Positions 1 through 10,955 of a DNA stretch of 64,000 nt are shown piece by piece. The position numbers and the translations under genes are program-made. The notes under the pieces were generated by a model. It had not been told where the DNA came from, did no database searches, and was given only the letters and a program-made list of their open reading frames with translations. The first letter of the stretch is position 1. Every line of letters starts with the position of its first letter. Source of the DNA: Sambucus nigra (lineage: Eukaryota; Streptophyta; Magnoliopsida; Dipsacales; Adoxaceae); the NCBI GenBank assembly GCA_949130495.1, contig OX422207.1, positions 835,424,073 through 835,488,072 of the forward strand, given 5' to 3'.

Positions 1-285
1 GAGCACAGATTCAAAAAAACATACCACAAAAGGCTATCATCGTTGAATTTCCCATTCATTCAAATGATGTGTTAAATATTAAGGAATACGTAGGAGATAT
101 CGTGCTAATTGAGAGCCCATACATGATCCCTTAAGGAAGTCTAAACTGAAACTAGAGTGGCCCTTACCTCATAAAAAAACCATGATAGGGGGTGTCGCCA
201 TTCTAATGGACATTTACGGGGAAGAACTATCCCAATGCATAAATATAGATCGACTCAAAATATTCTATCCTCGAAATCGTTTTTT
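1..285 (+). pseudogene. Ty3/gypsy integrase C-terminal fragment
   Basis: One frame near positions 195-285 reads GGVAILMDIYGEEL followed by NIDRLKIFYP. This matches the usual C-terminal end of plant Ty3/gypsy integrases, where a G-G-x-x-x-L-x-D-x-x-G-E-E-L segment is followed by N-x-D-x-L-K-x-F/Y-Y-P. The sequence upstream in the window has stops in all frames, so the copy is dead. The left part of the element lies outside the window. No LTR could be recognised directly downstream. Confidence 0.55.
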
Positions 286-697
286 AAGACTTTAAGCTAT
301 CATACTTTTTTTTGGTTTCCATCTCTCAGAAAAAAAAATAAGTAAAAAAGCTTTCAAGAACTTCTTTCCCCTCTATCACAAACCAACAAGAACTACGTTG
401 AACATGATTCTTCATTATTACATTCAAACTCTTTCGCAAAAAGACTCGCATTACATTTTAGTCATGGGATACACAAGCAAATTGAGATATCAGTTGAAGC
501 CTAATCACGCTAAACACAAAGGCCAACATTTTACCTCCTCAATCATTTTATTCCATGGGTTAGCCTTGATTTATAAGTTACCCATAATTTATAAATTAAC
601 TCTAATTTTAAAATAAATTACACTAAACACCCTAATTAATAAGTTAACATTAATTTACAAACTCCCCAAAATAAACACCAACTTATAACTCGAATCA
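286..697. other. Unassigned AT-rich stretch
   Basis: I see no coding frame, LTR terminus or repeat that I can support here. It may be the 3' untranslated part of the gypsy fragment to its left. Confidence 0.4.
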
Positions 698-880
698 CAC
701 TACACCAAAAATGTTAAATTGTCACCTTTGAGCTGGTCAACCTTGTCACGGTCATTGACCGCGATAAAAAAAACACACGTTTTTTATCACGGTCAAAGAC
801 CTTGACATGTCTGTAACAACTCTATTACTAAAAACCCTACCCGCCTCTATTTTTTCCACCATTTTTTATACCCACCAATT
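698..880 (+). mobile_element. Possible CACTA transposon terminus with hairpin
   Basis: The string CACTACACCAAAAATG begins at 698. It resembles the terminal inverted repeats of plant CACTA (En/Spm) elements, which start CACTA and often continue with an A-rich stretch. About 40 bases inward, an arm near 739-767 (containing GGTCATTGACCGCGATAAAAAA) is imperfectly complementary to an arm near 781-810, giving a hairpin of roughly 20 pairs. No matching opposite terminus (TAGTG end) was found in the window and no transposase frame is present. This is a weak call based on one end only. Confidence 0.3.
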
Positions 881-889
881 CTCTCTGTC

Positions 890-1137
890 TCTCTGTCTCT
901 CCCCTTTATATATGTGTGTGTAGGACTACATGTGTGTGTGTGTAGGTAGGTCTGCGTGTGTGTGTTGGGGGGGGGGGTAGTGGTGGTGGTGATGGTGGGG
1001 TACAATGGGTGGGGGAAAAGGGATGGGAGTGGGGGTGGGGGTAGGGTGTGTGGGGTGGGGGGCAGTGGGGGTAGGGGTGGGGTGGGGGGACAATGTGTGT
1101 AGATAGTGTGTGTGTGTGTGAATTAGTGTGTGTGGGG
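890..1137 (+). repeat. GT microsatellite and G-rich low-complexity tract
   Basis: This tract is built from TG dinucleotides, a run of about 13 G near 967-979, TGG triplets and many GGGTGGGG-type blocks on the plus strand. The complementary frame looks like a Pro/Thr/His-rich protein, but that only reflects the repeat. Several closely spaced G runs make the plus strand a candidate G-quadruplex former. Confidence 0.85.
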
Positions 1138-1432
1138 TTTCAATATTTGTCATGCAGACCTTATTTATGCCGTGTAATAATATTATAAATGAATGGGGAC
1201 ATTTGAAATATATTGATGGAACTCCTTATGATGAAACACACCGTTGTAAAATAATTACGTGTTCCTCTTTGTGCAAGAACACAGTATGAACCCTTACTTG
1301 AGAACTTGTTATTGTTAATATTTTTTTGTCATGCAGACGATATAAGGAGTTCGGGATACATGTTGATTCTTGGTTTGGTTAATAACCTTTTTAATTTGTA
1401 TACATTGTAATTCTGTAGGACCCGTTTCTATA

Positions 1433-1543
1433 AATTGAAATTGAAATTGAAATTGAAATTGAATTGGTATTGATATTGGTATAAATTGGTATAAATTAAA
1501 ATTGAATTTGAATTGGTATTGATATTGGTATAAATTGGTATAA
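1433..1543 (+). repeat. TTGAAA repeats and a 34-bp direct duplication
   Basis: About four copies of a TTGAAA unit are followed by an exact 34-bp direct repeat at 1461-1494 and 1510-1543, separated by 15 bases. The whole tract is AT-rich and non-coding. Confidence 0.8.
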
Positions 1544-2097
1544 GTTTTAGTTCTTATGCTTACTTTAAATTAAATGAAACATACTTTAAATTACATAATT
1601 AAATGAAATCTCTCGAATCGTGATAAGACATAATTAAATGAAACATACTTTAAATTATATATAGTGCGCATATATACTAGCCTTCTAATTCTTATGCGTA
1701 TGCATTCAATAGCACTTAGACCCGTTCGAGAGTCATTCCCCCTGTAATGAGATCTCTCGAATTGTCCAATTTGCATAGTTTGGGACTGCATAGTTTCTTT
1801 ATAATAATATTCTTAATGGCTTAAACTTGTTACTTTGGGGGGAAGTTCTGCAGTTGTATCTTAATGTTCTCTGGGTACATACTAGATGATGTGATGTTAA
1901 GTGTTATTTTAATTGATAAATTGAAATAACACTCACACTTGCGAATCTATATTGTGTACTTGGAGAACTATGGTGATATGCTTCCGAATTTTTCTCAAAT
2001 TGGAACAATGTGCATGAGTCGTTAAGTATATTACAGAAATGTGCGGTCTTGAATGGGATATGACCACTCACCCTTTAGAGGAGATGGAGGAAATAGG

Positions 2098-2165
2098 AAT
2101 TAATATTATAAATTGAATTTTAATTTCAATTTGAAATTAAATTTGAATTTGAATTTGAATTTGAA
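2098..2165 (+). repeat. TTGAAT-type simple repeat
   Basis: An AT-rich tract ends in four consecutive TTTGAA/TTGAAT-like units near 2142-2165. It is non-coding simple sequence. Confidence 0.7.
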
Positions 2166-2789
2166 TGCACGAATAAATTTGATCACACAAGCCACACACA
2201 ATATAATAATTGAAATTACCAAGTGTGGGGGAGATAATATAGTCACATATGTGGGGAAGGAATGTGCCCACTGATCCATTCAAGATCTCATCCATACCGA
2301 TAAGGACTATTGGAGATAACTGACCTGAAAAAATAAAAGAGCGAGAAACATCTGATTAACATGGGATAACCACCACAGTCTTTGAGCCCTAAACGACTCA
2401 ACTATCTTTTTTTCTATAAAATAAAACTATGGCCCAGAGGAAAGTTGAATGTAATCACAAGCATTTTAACTAGACTAATAGAAAAGATAAAACCACACAT
2501 AGACGTATACACGTTGTCGAACCACATAAATATTGTTCTTATGTGTTCTTGCATGAGTTGTTTAATTTGTTTGTCTAAAATTTGTTGAATCATAAGCAGT
2601 AGGATTTTACTACCTATAATTAGAACCCTCTATGGGAAATGAGTTTACTTTCTCAGCCATACATGGAGAACATTCACCACCTTACAACGATCGTCAAGAT
2701 AACTAGAATGGCCTCGGATCCGTGATATAGACATTGGATCCAAAATACCCCCAGCTCTTGATATTATCCATGAGAGGATCAAACTGTGT

Positions 2790-3850
2790 GAAGCAACAAG
2801 CTACCATGATCTATCCATATATCGCGACTCGTAGATGCCTATGAGCAATGTCTTCATGAAAAGGAGGCGATTGTGTGCCACCAACAGGAAGAAAATTACC
2901 ACCCCGAACCTTATTTTGGAGATAATGGAATAAGAGATCCACAAGTACAAACATAAGCATCACGAGACTAGACGCCCCTAGCCCTTAGGCGACTAAAGCT
3001 CGCAGCAGAGGAAGGAGTTCACAGAAGGATATGAGGTCCTTTGCAATGTCATATAGAAGGATATGGATAAACATCCTGATCATTAAGGGGCTAGAACCAC
3101 TATGGAGTTACCCAAGAGTGCCCTTATTTGCCAAATGAAATCTTTGTTCACTCAATCATTCGAGGAGTTTGAACATCCTAATAAGTTCGCTGTACTTAGA
3201 TTTAAGATATACAATGGGGGAGATAGACCATACGGATCATGTCCATCAACACCACCAAGTTATATCACTTTAGAATAATAAATTGGCCGCCATGTGACGA
3301 ATTTTCCTTTCAGTTTAGGGGATGTAGCACAAACGTGGTTTGAGAAACTACCTATATCTTCAAGTGGCTTTTAGAAGCCTTGCTAAATGGATCATTACTA
3401 ATAGCATCCATCTGAAGAGGATTTTTTCCCTCTTCATGTTGAAGAAGACGCCCAAGAGACTTTATGCAAGTATACACGACAATATTAGGAGATTTACAAT
3501 GAGGTAAAAAACTAGTCCGAATAGGTAATGGTAGCCTCATTTAAGATTGTCCTGCAAAGTAATTCTACGTTGTATAAGTCCCTCACTAATAAGGAAGCTA
3601 ACACTATTGACGAACTGATGTCCTGCATTAAGAAATATGAAAAAGTGGAGAACGTGGTAGTAGACACGCATAGGGATAATGGTCGAACAAAGGGTACCAA
3701 AAATGGAGATAGGAGGTCACTCCCATTATTGAGGGAAAATCGAATGACAAACACAAGGCCAAGGAGAATTCAAACCCCAACAAGGCTCATCGCACCATTA
3801 ACATTGTATTTAAAGATCCAATATACAATATCTTGACCAAAATCAAAGAT
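2790..3850 (+). pseudogene. G1 Ty3/gypsy gag remnant (plus strand)
   Basis: The frames around 3120-3340 contain a gag-like order: an SFEEFE...KF segment, then KIYNGGDRPYG (compare the family's K-Y-x-G-x-x-D-P), then DVAQTWFEKLP (compare A-x-x-W-F-x-x-L). From 3528 the frame reads VMVASFKIVLQSNSTLYKSL, followed by a helix-rich EANTIDELMSCIKKYEKVE stretch, as in the gag C-terminal half. Several frameshifts and stops separate the pieces, so the copy is dead. It is the first part of an old plus-strand element that continues into the protease remnant and, beyond a 30-kb insertion, into reverse transcriptase at 34485. Confidence 0.65.
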
Positions 3851-4431
3851 CAATAGTATTTTAAATGATCGAGAAAGATGGTAGGAGACCCATCAAAGAA
3901 AAACACGTCCTTGTTATTCTCTTACCATAAGGAGCATGCACACAATATGGAGAACTGAAAGGCGCTCAAGTTGTATATGAAGGAACTCACCCAAGAAGGC
4001 CACGTGGATGATTATGTTAAGAAGAAGAATGATAAGGTTCCTATTGAATGTGACCAAAATCCTGATAATGTATTAGAGAATGAAGATATGGGACATGAGT
4101 TCACGAACATTCAGGGGTCCTCAAGCCCCAACCAAATTAAAGGAAATGATTTGAGAATAAAACTGAAAAAGATAACCACTATGGTAGAGGCCTTATAGTT
4201 TGATCCAACCAAACCCACCATTAGCAAGCATCGTCGAACAAAGGAGATGGACTATACTAAGCACATCATTCTCACTAAATAATATTTGGTCAGAGTCAAG
4301 ACTCCACATCATAAAGCGCTAGTAATTATGCCCAGAATTGCCAATTAGGATATGGATAAGCTAATAGTGGAATAGGGAAGTTCCTCAAAAGGGATGTACC
4401 TCAAGCTATTTAACCAACTTAACTTGAATAT
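3851..4431 (+). pseudogene. G1 gag zinc-knuckle-like and protease remnant
   Basis: Near 3905-3960 a frame reads FSYHKEHAHNMEN, corresponding to the C-x-x-H-x-x-H-G-H-x-T-x-x-C knuckle seen in Tat-like gag, but with cysteines lost. Near 4280-4425 the frame reads LVRVKTPHHKALVIMPRIAN, then a segment ending GSSSKGMYLKLFNQLNL. This matches the protease arrangement P-H-x-D-A-L-V ... V-D-x-G-S-S, with the catalytic aspartate region mutated. The frame is cut exactly at the old Tat insertion. Beyond that insertion (34485 on) the same plus-strand element resumes, which supports the nested-insertion reading. Confidence 0.65.
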
Positions 4432-5619
4432 TGTAAGAGGGTAGTCCCCTTTAAGCTTGGGAGTATATAATACCAGTTGAGATGTAACCCCTATAGATAC
4501 AGTGATAAACGATAACCCAAGAATTCTTTAATAAATATAAATGAACACATAATATTGTATATAATCAACACTCAGATTGAACTCACAAGTCTCTCGTGTA
4601 TAACTCAAGTAATAGTAAAAGAAACTCAGAAGCAACACATTCAAAGGGAGAGATAAGTAAGCACCCTAAATGCACCTTGGCAGGGTAGCCAACACACCAA
4701 CAACATCTGTATAATCTGGTAAGCTATTAAAAACTTCACAATAAATGGAAATGGTAGGTGAGTAAACTCTCTAGTTTGCAATAACTTCTTCCTGATATAT
4801 TCTCTCTCTAGAAATAATTCTGTAGAAAGGACCCCCTTTCTTAGAAGTGGTTGAGGCCAATAAATAGCCTCCCACCATTACCGAGATGTAGATGAGAAGA
4901 CATCCCCTCATAATTTACGTCATAAATATTAAATGCATGATGGGCCGGCCAGTTCCACGTCATAAACATTAAATGCCAAGACATGCTTTTTGCCCAACCA
5001 TTGTGTGTCAGAGAATTATCACAACGGAAGTGGCTTACCAAACTGTCTGACAACCCCAATACCACAGTGGTTTACTCAAGTACGGATAGGATAGTGTTTA
5101 ACTAGCTAATGACATCACCTAAAGTAGATGTGACATTTGGTAGAGGGATGTTTGGTTTGAACCTCAATCTCTGATGGAACCCAAGTTTACTTTGAACAAG
5201 CTTCCATAATAAAGATCTTGGTGTTTTACCAGGTGTATCTAAGATGGTCAGGATAAGACCTAACACTGCCTCACTTGTCAATCCTCCAAACCAAGTCCCT
5301 CATAAGTTTACACGTCGAGGTCATACGACAAAGTATGTAAGCTCTCCCAAGCCCTGCCATGATAGGTCTCTTGCGAGTACCATTTAACCTCACACTTAAT
5401 ACTGCAATCGTTACAACATTACAAATAATGTAATTTAAAAGGTACAAATTGATTAGTAAGAACGAAAGATAAAAGAAAAATATTTCTCTCAGCAAGTTTC
5501 CTCACTGAGCTGCTTCGTTGGGCTACCTCACTGTCTTCATGTTGCTTCCTTCTCCTGAGTCTTTTTGTTAATTAGGGAAGCTCTATCTAATTCAGAGATT
5601 ACCTTTAAGTCCCCTTACA
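4432..5619 (-). repeat. 3' LTR of old Tat element
   Basis: On the minus strand the LTR begins TGTAAGGGGACTT at 5619 and ends GGGGACTACCCTCTTACA at 4432, giving short inverted ends. It aligns along its length with 33318-34484. Outside it, on the element side, is the purine-rich AAGGGGCAAA (minus strand, 5620-5630), a plausible polypurine tract. It carries about 80 bases near 4530-4600 that the other LTR lacks. Confidence 0.85.
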
Positions 5620-6540
5620 TTTGCCCCTTCGTGTAGAGATTTGTTGCGCTAACAAGAAATGTCTGGACGAAATATTTTTCAATCACATGGACCGTCTTAT
5701 GTTTATGGGAGAAAACCTTTCCTTCTTCATTTTCGTTGTAACTAATACCACTATACCTGTTAAAAAAAAGTTAAATTCTGCCTGATGTACCTGGACCAAG
5801 GCTTTGCGATATCTAGGCCTATGGCAAGGGGACATCATAACATTTTTCTGTCGTTATGTTCCATCCGTTCCATTTTCTTCATTGATTGTGTGAATTCTCC
5901 CAAAGTACCTGTGGAATCTATCCATCATCCTTATGACTACCCAAAATTAAATTCTCCCTAGTCTGTGTCATTTTCATTAGGACTTCCCCTAGTAGCATCA
6001 ATTCTCTCTATTTATCTCTTATGAAAAAATTTCTAGAGTTTGGACTAGTAAAATTCTCCACATTCTGTTTGAGTTGTGTCCGTCCCCATTTTTTATTTGT
6101 TCAAAAAGAAAAATTATCCCCGATGTACCTGAGTCAAAGTTCTCTCCGTTTGGACTTATAGTGAGGGGGCATCGTTTATTTTTGAACTGTGTTGTAAGCA
6201 CCCTCCGTTTCTTATTAGGTCAAAATTCTCCTCGATGCATCTTCAACCTGTTGTATCATCATTCGATTTTACAGCATGAGGACTTACTTTAATTGATCGT
6301 TTTGGCCTTAAATACAGGCTTCTAAAATTCTGGTGCCAAAATCATTACTTCTCTTGAAAGAAACCTTCTTTCTCTCCCAAGCGCCACCTTATTAATGACG
6401 TGGGGTCTCTCCGAAGTGTTACGTGTCCGTTTTATAATCATTTTAGCTATGGGAAACTCAAATGTCCACTTGATTTTCAAATGTCTAATTACCTCAACAC
6501 TTAGCTATTTTATCTTTTACGCTTTCTCTTACTATTGTCT
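5620..6540 (+). other. Spacer between old Tat antisense gene and 3' LTR, degenerate repeats
   Basis: This spacer holds at least two diverged copies of a segment starting AAATT..TC/GC..GATGTACCTG and continuing to AGGGGRCATC, at about 5773-5860 and 6111-6195, with weaker partial copies between. No coding frame is supported. By position it is the 5' flank of the antisense gene that starts near 6700. Confidence 0.45.
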
Positions 6541-6695
6541 TCTCTAGAGCTTTTAGAGAGAGAAAGTGCTACCCGCCATTATTGCTCAAGCTTTTCTTCT
6601 GTTTCTTTCTTCGTTTGTCGTCTTCAAACTCTGTTCCTCCATTATTTCTAGTATACTCTCTCTTCTTTCAAGATTTTTGCCCTACACTTCTCCCA

Positions 6696-7168
6696 TGGAA
6701 TTTTCTTCCAGTTCACCAGACATACCAGTTGTTCCTACCACCACTGCTTCGCCTGCCACCACCACTATTGCCCCTGCCTTAGATGCCACCGCCTTGATGA
6801 TAGCCCGCCAAGAGTAACTGCATTTTTATCGTCATTTTCCTATCTTTGCTGAGGAAGATGAATACTCTGATGCATGCAAGACTATGGTTTTGAACGCTAA
6901 TTTTGATTCTTTAACACTTGGTGATGAAGATGAGTCAGCTGCCAATTGGGGTTTCCTCCGCCCAGAGGGGACTTTGCATTTTCGCCTTGAGCGAGGTAAA
7001 TTTCTCTTTTCTCAGATTGATTTCAAAGGGCCCAGAGTCTCTCCCCTACATTTTGTTAACTGTAACGATCATATGCCGTTCCAGTAGTCCTGCAGAGGAA
7101 CTTTAGAATGGAATGTGAATGCGACGCACGCAGAGACGTGGCAAAACTTTGGATCGAAAATGAAGAAA
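6696..7168 (+). pseudogene. Old Tat antisense gene, first part
   Basis: A plus-strand frame opens at ATG 6696 with a Ser/Thr/Pro/Ala-rich N-terminus (MEFSSSSPDIPVV). After one in-frame stop it continues through FPIFAEEDEYSD, SLTLGDEDESAANWGFLRPE and LERGKFLFSQIDF to about 7087. Further reading to about 7168 is possible (LEWNVNATHAETWQNF). It lies antisense to the retrotransposon, between its pol and 3' LTR, the slot used by additional antisense ORFs in Tat-lineage elements. The downstream exon is displaced by an insertion. No function can be assigned from this part alone. Confidence 0.5.
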
Positions 7169-9998
7169 AGATAAGCGAGGATGAAAGGGATAGAAAAAAA
7201 TTTTGGTTTTCGTTGTTGCTTGAAAAGATCCTCTAATCAAAATACTCAAATTACCTACAAAATATAACAATCTAAAGTGTAGAGGTAAGTAAGGGTATCA
7301 ATCCACATCAAGGGGGTAAGCTAGAGACTAACTCAATTGTAATTCAATTTTCTTCTCTTTTTGGGCTTTTGCTTTTTCTATTTTTTTAGCTTTTTCAAAT
7401 ATTAAAACAATTTGGGTGAGGATGTGAAATAACACTAAACTATATGGAAGATCAAATTACAAACTAAAAAGTGACTAAAATGGAAAATAAAGTCTAACAC
7501 TAAAATATGAGATAAATGAGGTAAATAAATTTGAGAACAATCAAGGAGTGGGATTACACCACAAATTTTAGCAATTCTACCTAATCAATTTAATTAATTG
7601 AATTCTCCCAAATTAATATCAAAATTACAAATCAACTCTCATTGCAAATGTAATTTTAATAGTAACCTTTTAGAAAATTAAGTTTAACACCCCACAACTC
7701 TAGAAAATAGATCTACACTTCTTTTAATTAATCACCCGCTAGGATCGATCAATTAAAATTTATGTAAATCTTAAAAAATAAATTTAGAGTTGAAATTCAA
7801 GTAATAATACCCCACTTACGAAACCCCTATCTCTAGTTCGAATCTAAAATGGGTATTATAACTAGAATTTCGATTTTCTCTCGAAAATCATTTACCCTCT
7901 CTCGAGGCGTAAATTTAAGGGTGAGGGATCAAAATTAACATTCAAAGGGAATTTTCAAGTAATCAAACTAATTAAACTAAAATAACATCAAATAAGGGTT
8001 CAACCCACCCCTTGAAAAGGGATTTAGCCTAACATGGTATGAAATTTGACAAATTAATAATCAAAAGCATAAAATAAATGAGAAGAGAAGCGAACAATCA
8101 AACCCAATCTCTTGATGCTTAATTGAACTTCAATCCATGAGTTGAAATTAACATCCCTCAATTTGAATGATCCAAACAAAATTACATCAAGAATTTCACT
8201 CAAATTAATACTCACAATAATTTATTTTTCCCTCACTATCTAAAAAAATAAAAATAAAAATTCTAATCTAAAAACCTACAATAAAATGGTATTTCTTTCT
8301 CTAAAACCCTAGATGGGGTTTATAGCCTTCTCTCAAAATGGTCTTCATCTTCTATTTATAGTAGTCATGGAGCATGGGGGTAATTTGGATAGGGAGTGCA
8401 AGAGCATGGGGTGTGTGCACATGAGGTTTGAGAGGTGAGAGGTAATAAAATCTGATTTGGGTATGGGGTATTTTGGGCAATGGGGTAAAAAGAGGTAGTT
8501 GGGGGTAATAAGGGAAAAGAGGGATAAGTTGGTTTTATCACATGTGACAATTGGTTTACTTGGTTTTGGTTGATTTTGGCAGGTGGTAAAATCGTGGCCT
8601 GGACTAGGAACAAATGGGAGATGGGTTTGAAGTGGTTTGTGTGGGTTTTAAAGGTTGGCTATGGAGCTTCGGTTAGGATGAGGGTATGGGTCAAGATGGG
8701 TAAAAAAAAAGTGGGTTTTGTAGACCGGATTGATTTTGGATGGGGATAGAGGGTTTGGGTTGGTCAAGGTATCCGGGTAGAGGTCGCTTTGGAGCTTGGA
8801 TGGGGCAGGTATGGCTGGGCGCTGGTGCCACCGCGACGGGTGTCTGCCAGAGGGGGTTTAAGAGGGTCGGCCGTGGCTTGGGGTTCCAGCGTCAGAGGTA
8901 GGTAGTTTTGGCGTCGGAGTTGGCATGGTGCTGCCAGGTTAGATGTGAGATCGCAGGGTCTGCCTGGGTTTTGGGTGAGGATGGTTACGGGTTTGCTGAA
9001 CCATGGGGTATCATTGGGAAATTGGCTTGAGGATAGGATCTAGGCTTGGAAGCTGGCCGACGGGTAAGTAGAAGGTGGAAGGGGTAGGGGCGTCGGGTTG
9101 TGAGAGGAAGGAAATCGTCGTCGTTTGGTTGCTGGCCGGCGATGGTGGTTGGAGGGGTATGCTGTTTTGTGTTTGTTTGTGGTGTGAGAGGTTAATGGAG
9201 TTTTGGGTAAGGGGAGAGAGAAAGAGATGGGTGATGGGAGGTTGAAGAAGATGGTGAGGGGTTTAGGTGTTTGAGGGTGTAGGGTGGTAGTATGAGGGTG
9301 AGGGTTTTAATTGGGTGTAGGGGTGTGTATGGAAGTAGGGTGTGAGTGTGTTTAGGATAAGTGTGTGTGTATAATTGGGTGTGAGGGGTTTTGTGTGTGT
9401 TTAACTTATGACCCCTAAAAAATGTCTAAGTAAACTAATAAAATTAAAAATTAAATCCTAAAAGTAAAAATAAAGATAAAAACTTAAAAAAAACTCAAGT
9501 CCTAAAAAAATAAACTAATAAAAGTAAAAAAATAAATTCCTAAAACTTAAAAATTGAAACTAAAGACCTACAAAAATGTAAATCCAAATAAAACTAAAAA
9601 AATAAATAAATTCCTAAAAAATACTAATCCTAATAAAATAAAAACTAAAAACTAAAAATCAAAATAAAACATCATTAAATAAAAAGAAATAAAAAAATAA
9701 ATCCTAAAAATAAAAATGATTCAAACTAAAAATTAAAAATATAAAAAATACGAAAAGGAACAAATCAAACCCACACGGCTCGGGACAAAGTTTAGGCTAG
9801 GGTAGGGTAGGCTAAGATTACGGGATTGGTAATTAGCTCCATAATCTGCACAATTGCCTTAAAACATCGGTTTGAACACCGCATTATGCATTCGATCTAC
9901 AAAATAGACAATAAAACACATCAGACCCAAATTGCCGAGAATTAGCAACTAAAATACGTCTATTCGGGGAATAAAATGTACAGTTTTGGGTGCTTATC
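7169..9998. mobile_element. Unresolved 2.8-kb insertion with strong strand asymmetry
   Basis: This block interrupts the old Tat antisense gene. Composition changes in steps: T/A-rich to about 8300, then G/T-rich with almost no C on the plus strand from 8370 to 9400, then extremely A-rich to about 9760. The right end reads GGGTGCTTATC. On the minus strand it begins TGATAAGCACCC, as some long gypsy LTRs do. The left edge has GATAAGC at 7170-7176, and the string AGAAA lies just outside both edges (7164-7168 and 9999-10003). No protein motif or partner LTR was found. A solo LTR is the best guess, but the left edge does not show the expected terminal dinucleotide. Confidence 0.35.
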
Positions 9999-10252
9999 AG
10001 AAAGTCAAAGTTGTATTGAAAAGTATCGGTTACAATTAGTGAATTGTGGAGAGTTAGAAACCTAGACTGAGGATCAATGATGACTGAGAGAGGCAGAGGA
10101 GCAACGAATACTTATAAAGAGCCAAAGGGTGGTTGAGAATCAGGCCTACTAGGATAGGAAAGTGAGCTAGGCCCCGAAAATGCTCAAAGGTGGGGTTGAA
10201 TATAGATTCTCTGTGCCTACCTATCCCCAATCACACATGAATGATTGCTTGG
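9999..10252. other. Unassigned flank of the mitochondrial fragment
   Basis: No motif is recognised. It may belong to the mitochondrial insert to its right, but I cannot show this. Confidence 0.3.
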
Positions 10253-10560
10253 CTACTTACCAATCCTTTCACTTTTAGACAATTCCTCGCGCATAAAAAA
10301 ACTTCTAATAAAGCGAAGGAGACCCACTTCCCACTTCTCCTTCCCCGCCCCATTTCTGGGGCGGGCCTCGTTCTTATTTAGCATACCACCACCAAAAGAA
10401 ACTATAGCCCAAAAATAAATCTCGAGAGAGACGTTTTCGAATTTAAAAAACAAACTAGATCGGAATACGAATGAGATAAAAAACGCCATCATTGGGGCAA
10501 ACGATGCAATAACTTCAGTTAGAGCAAGGCCCAAAATGGCGAATTATGTACACAATGAGG
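10253..10560 (-). pseudogene. atp9: Nuclear mitochondrial DNA: 3' end of atp9
   Basis: On the minus strand from 10544 the frame reads FAILGLALTEVIASFAPMMA and then FFISFVF. This is the C-terminal transmembrane half of mitochondrial ATP synthase subunit c (about 74-85 residues in plants). The proton-binding glutamate of the ALTE motif is present. Several residues differ from the family consensus as I remember it, and the N-terminal half is missing. After FVF the next codon is CGA (10462-10460), the codon that in several plants is edited to a UGA stop. Here the frame simply runs on through non-conserved residues to 10253. The downstream part, with a GC-rich inverted stretch near 10340-10370, is probably mitochondrial flank. 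The piece is a non-functional organelle-to-nucleus transfer. Confidence 0.75.
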
Positions 10561-10955
10561 ATCACAATCATTGATACAGTTTGGATACCAAGCTATATTA
10601 TCAATATATTTACAAAAAGCCTTTGATGTAGTGATGCAATTATGATACATAATCAATCCTATTTATTTTGTTCATTACTAAAATGAATCGAATCCTATTA
10701 AATATTTATTTGTTAGACCCTGTAGATGGATAGAACACAAGGCCAACTCTTCCCACTTCCCCGTATTGATGAATTGATCGGGTTGCTCAAGCAGTTAAGT
10801 CAACTGAGGCGGTGGGGGATTCGATAAATCCACATATTTATTACCAAAACGAAGTCAGGTACACCCCGAATGATATTGGACACAATGCATCCAGTAATAA
10901 AATCCCTCTCTGAGACTCCGGAGGCCTTTAAACAACCCCTATTCGCCATACTGGG
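10561..10955. other. Unassigned segment between mitochondrial fragment and antisense gene
   Basis: No protein motif is secure. A short frame near 10733-10830 (from MDRTQGQLFPLPRIDELIGL) has a gypsy-RT-like PLPRIDEL string but nothing else to support it. This could be more organellar DNA or part of the antisense gene's intron. Confidence 0.3.

Larger units (their letters stand above)
1138..2789. other. Unassigned region with simple repeats
   Basis: No conserved protein motif or paired LTR was recognised. The segment near 2270-2760 could be the 5' LTR or leader of the gypsy gag that follows, since gag-like frames start just after it, but I found no clear TG...CA ends or primer binding site. 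Local simple repeats are listed separately. Confidence 0.4.

Noticed and set aside
398..616. Short plus-strand frame of 72 codons
   Set aside because: It has no motif, biased AT-rich composition and no support for expression.
926..1153. Minus-strand frame rich in Pro, Thr and His
   Set aside because: It is only the translation of the G-rich GT repeat and has no conserved motif or promoter.
10733..10830. Short frame with LFPLPRIDELIGLL as a gypsy reverse transcriptase fragment
   Set aside because: Only one short string fits, none of the neighbouring RT motifs are present, and organellar or random origin is equally possible.
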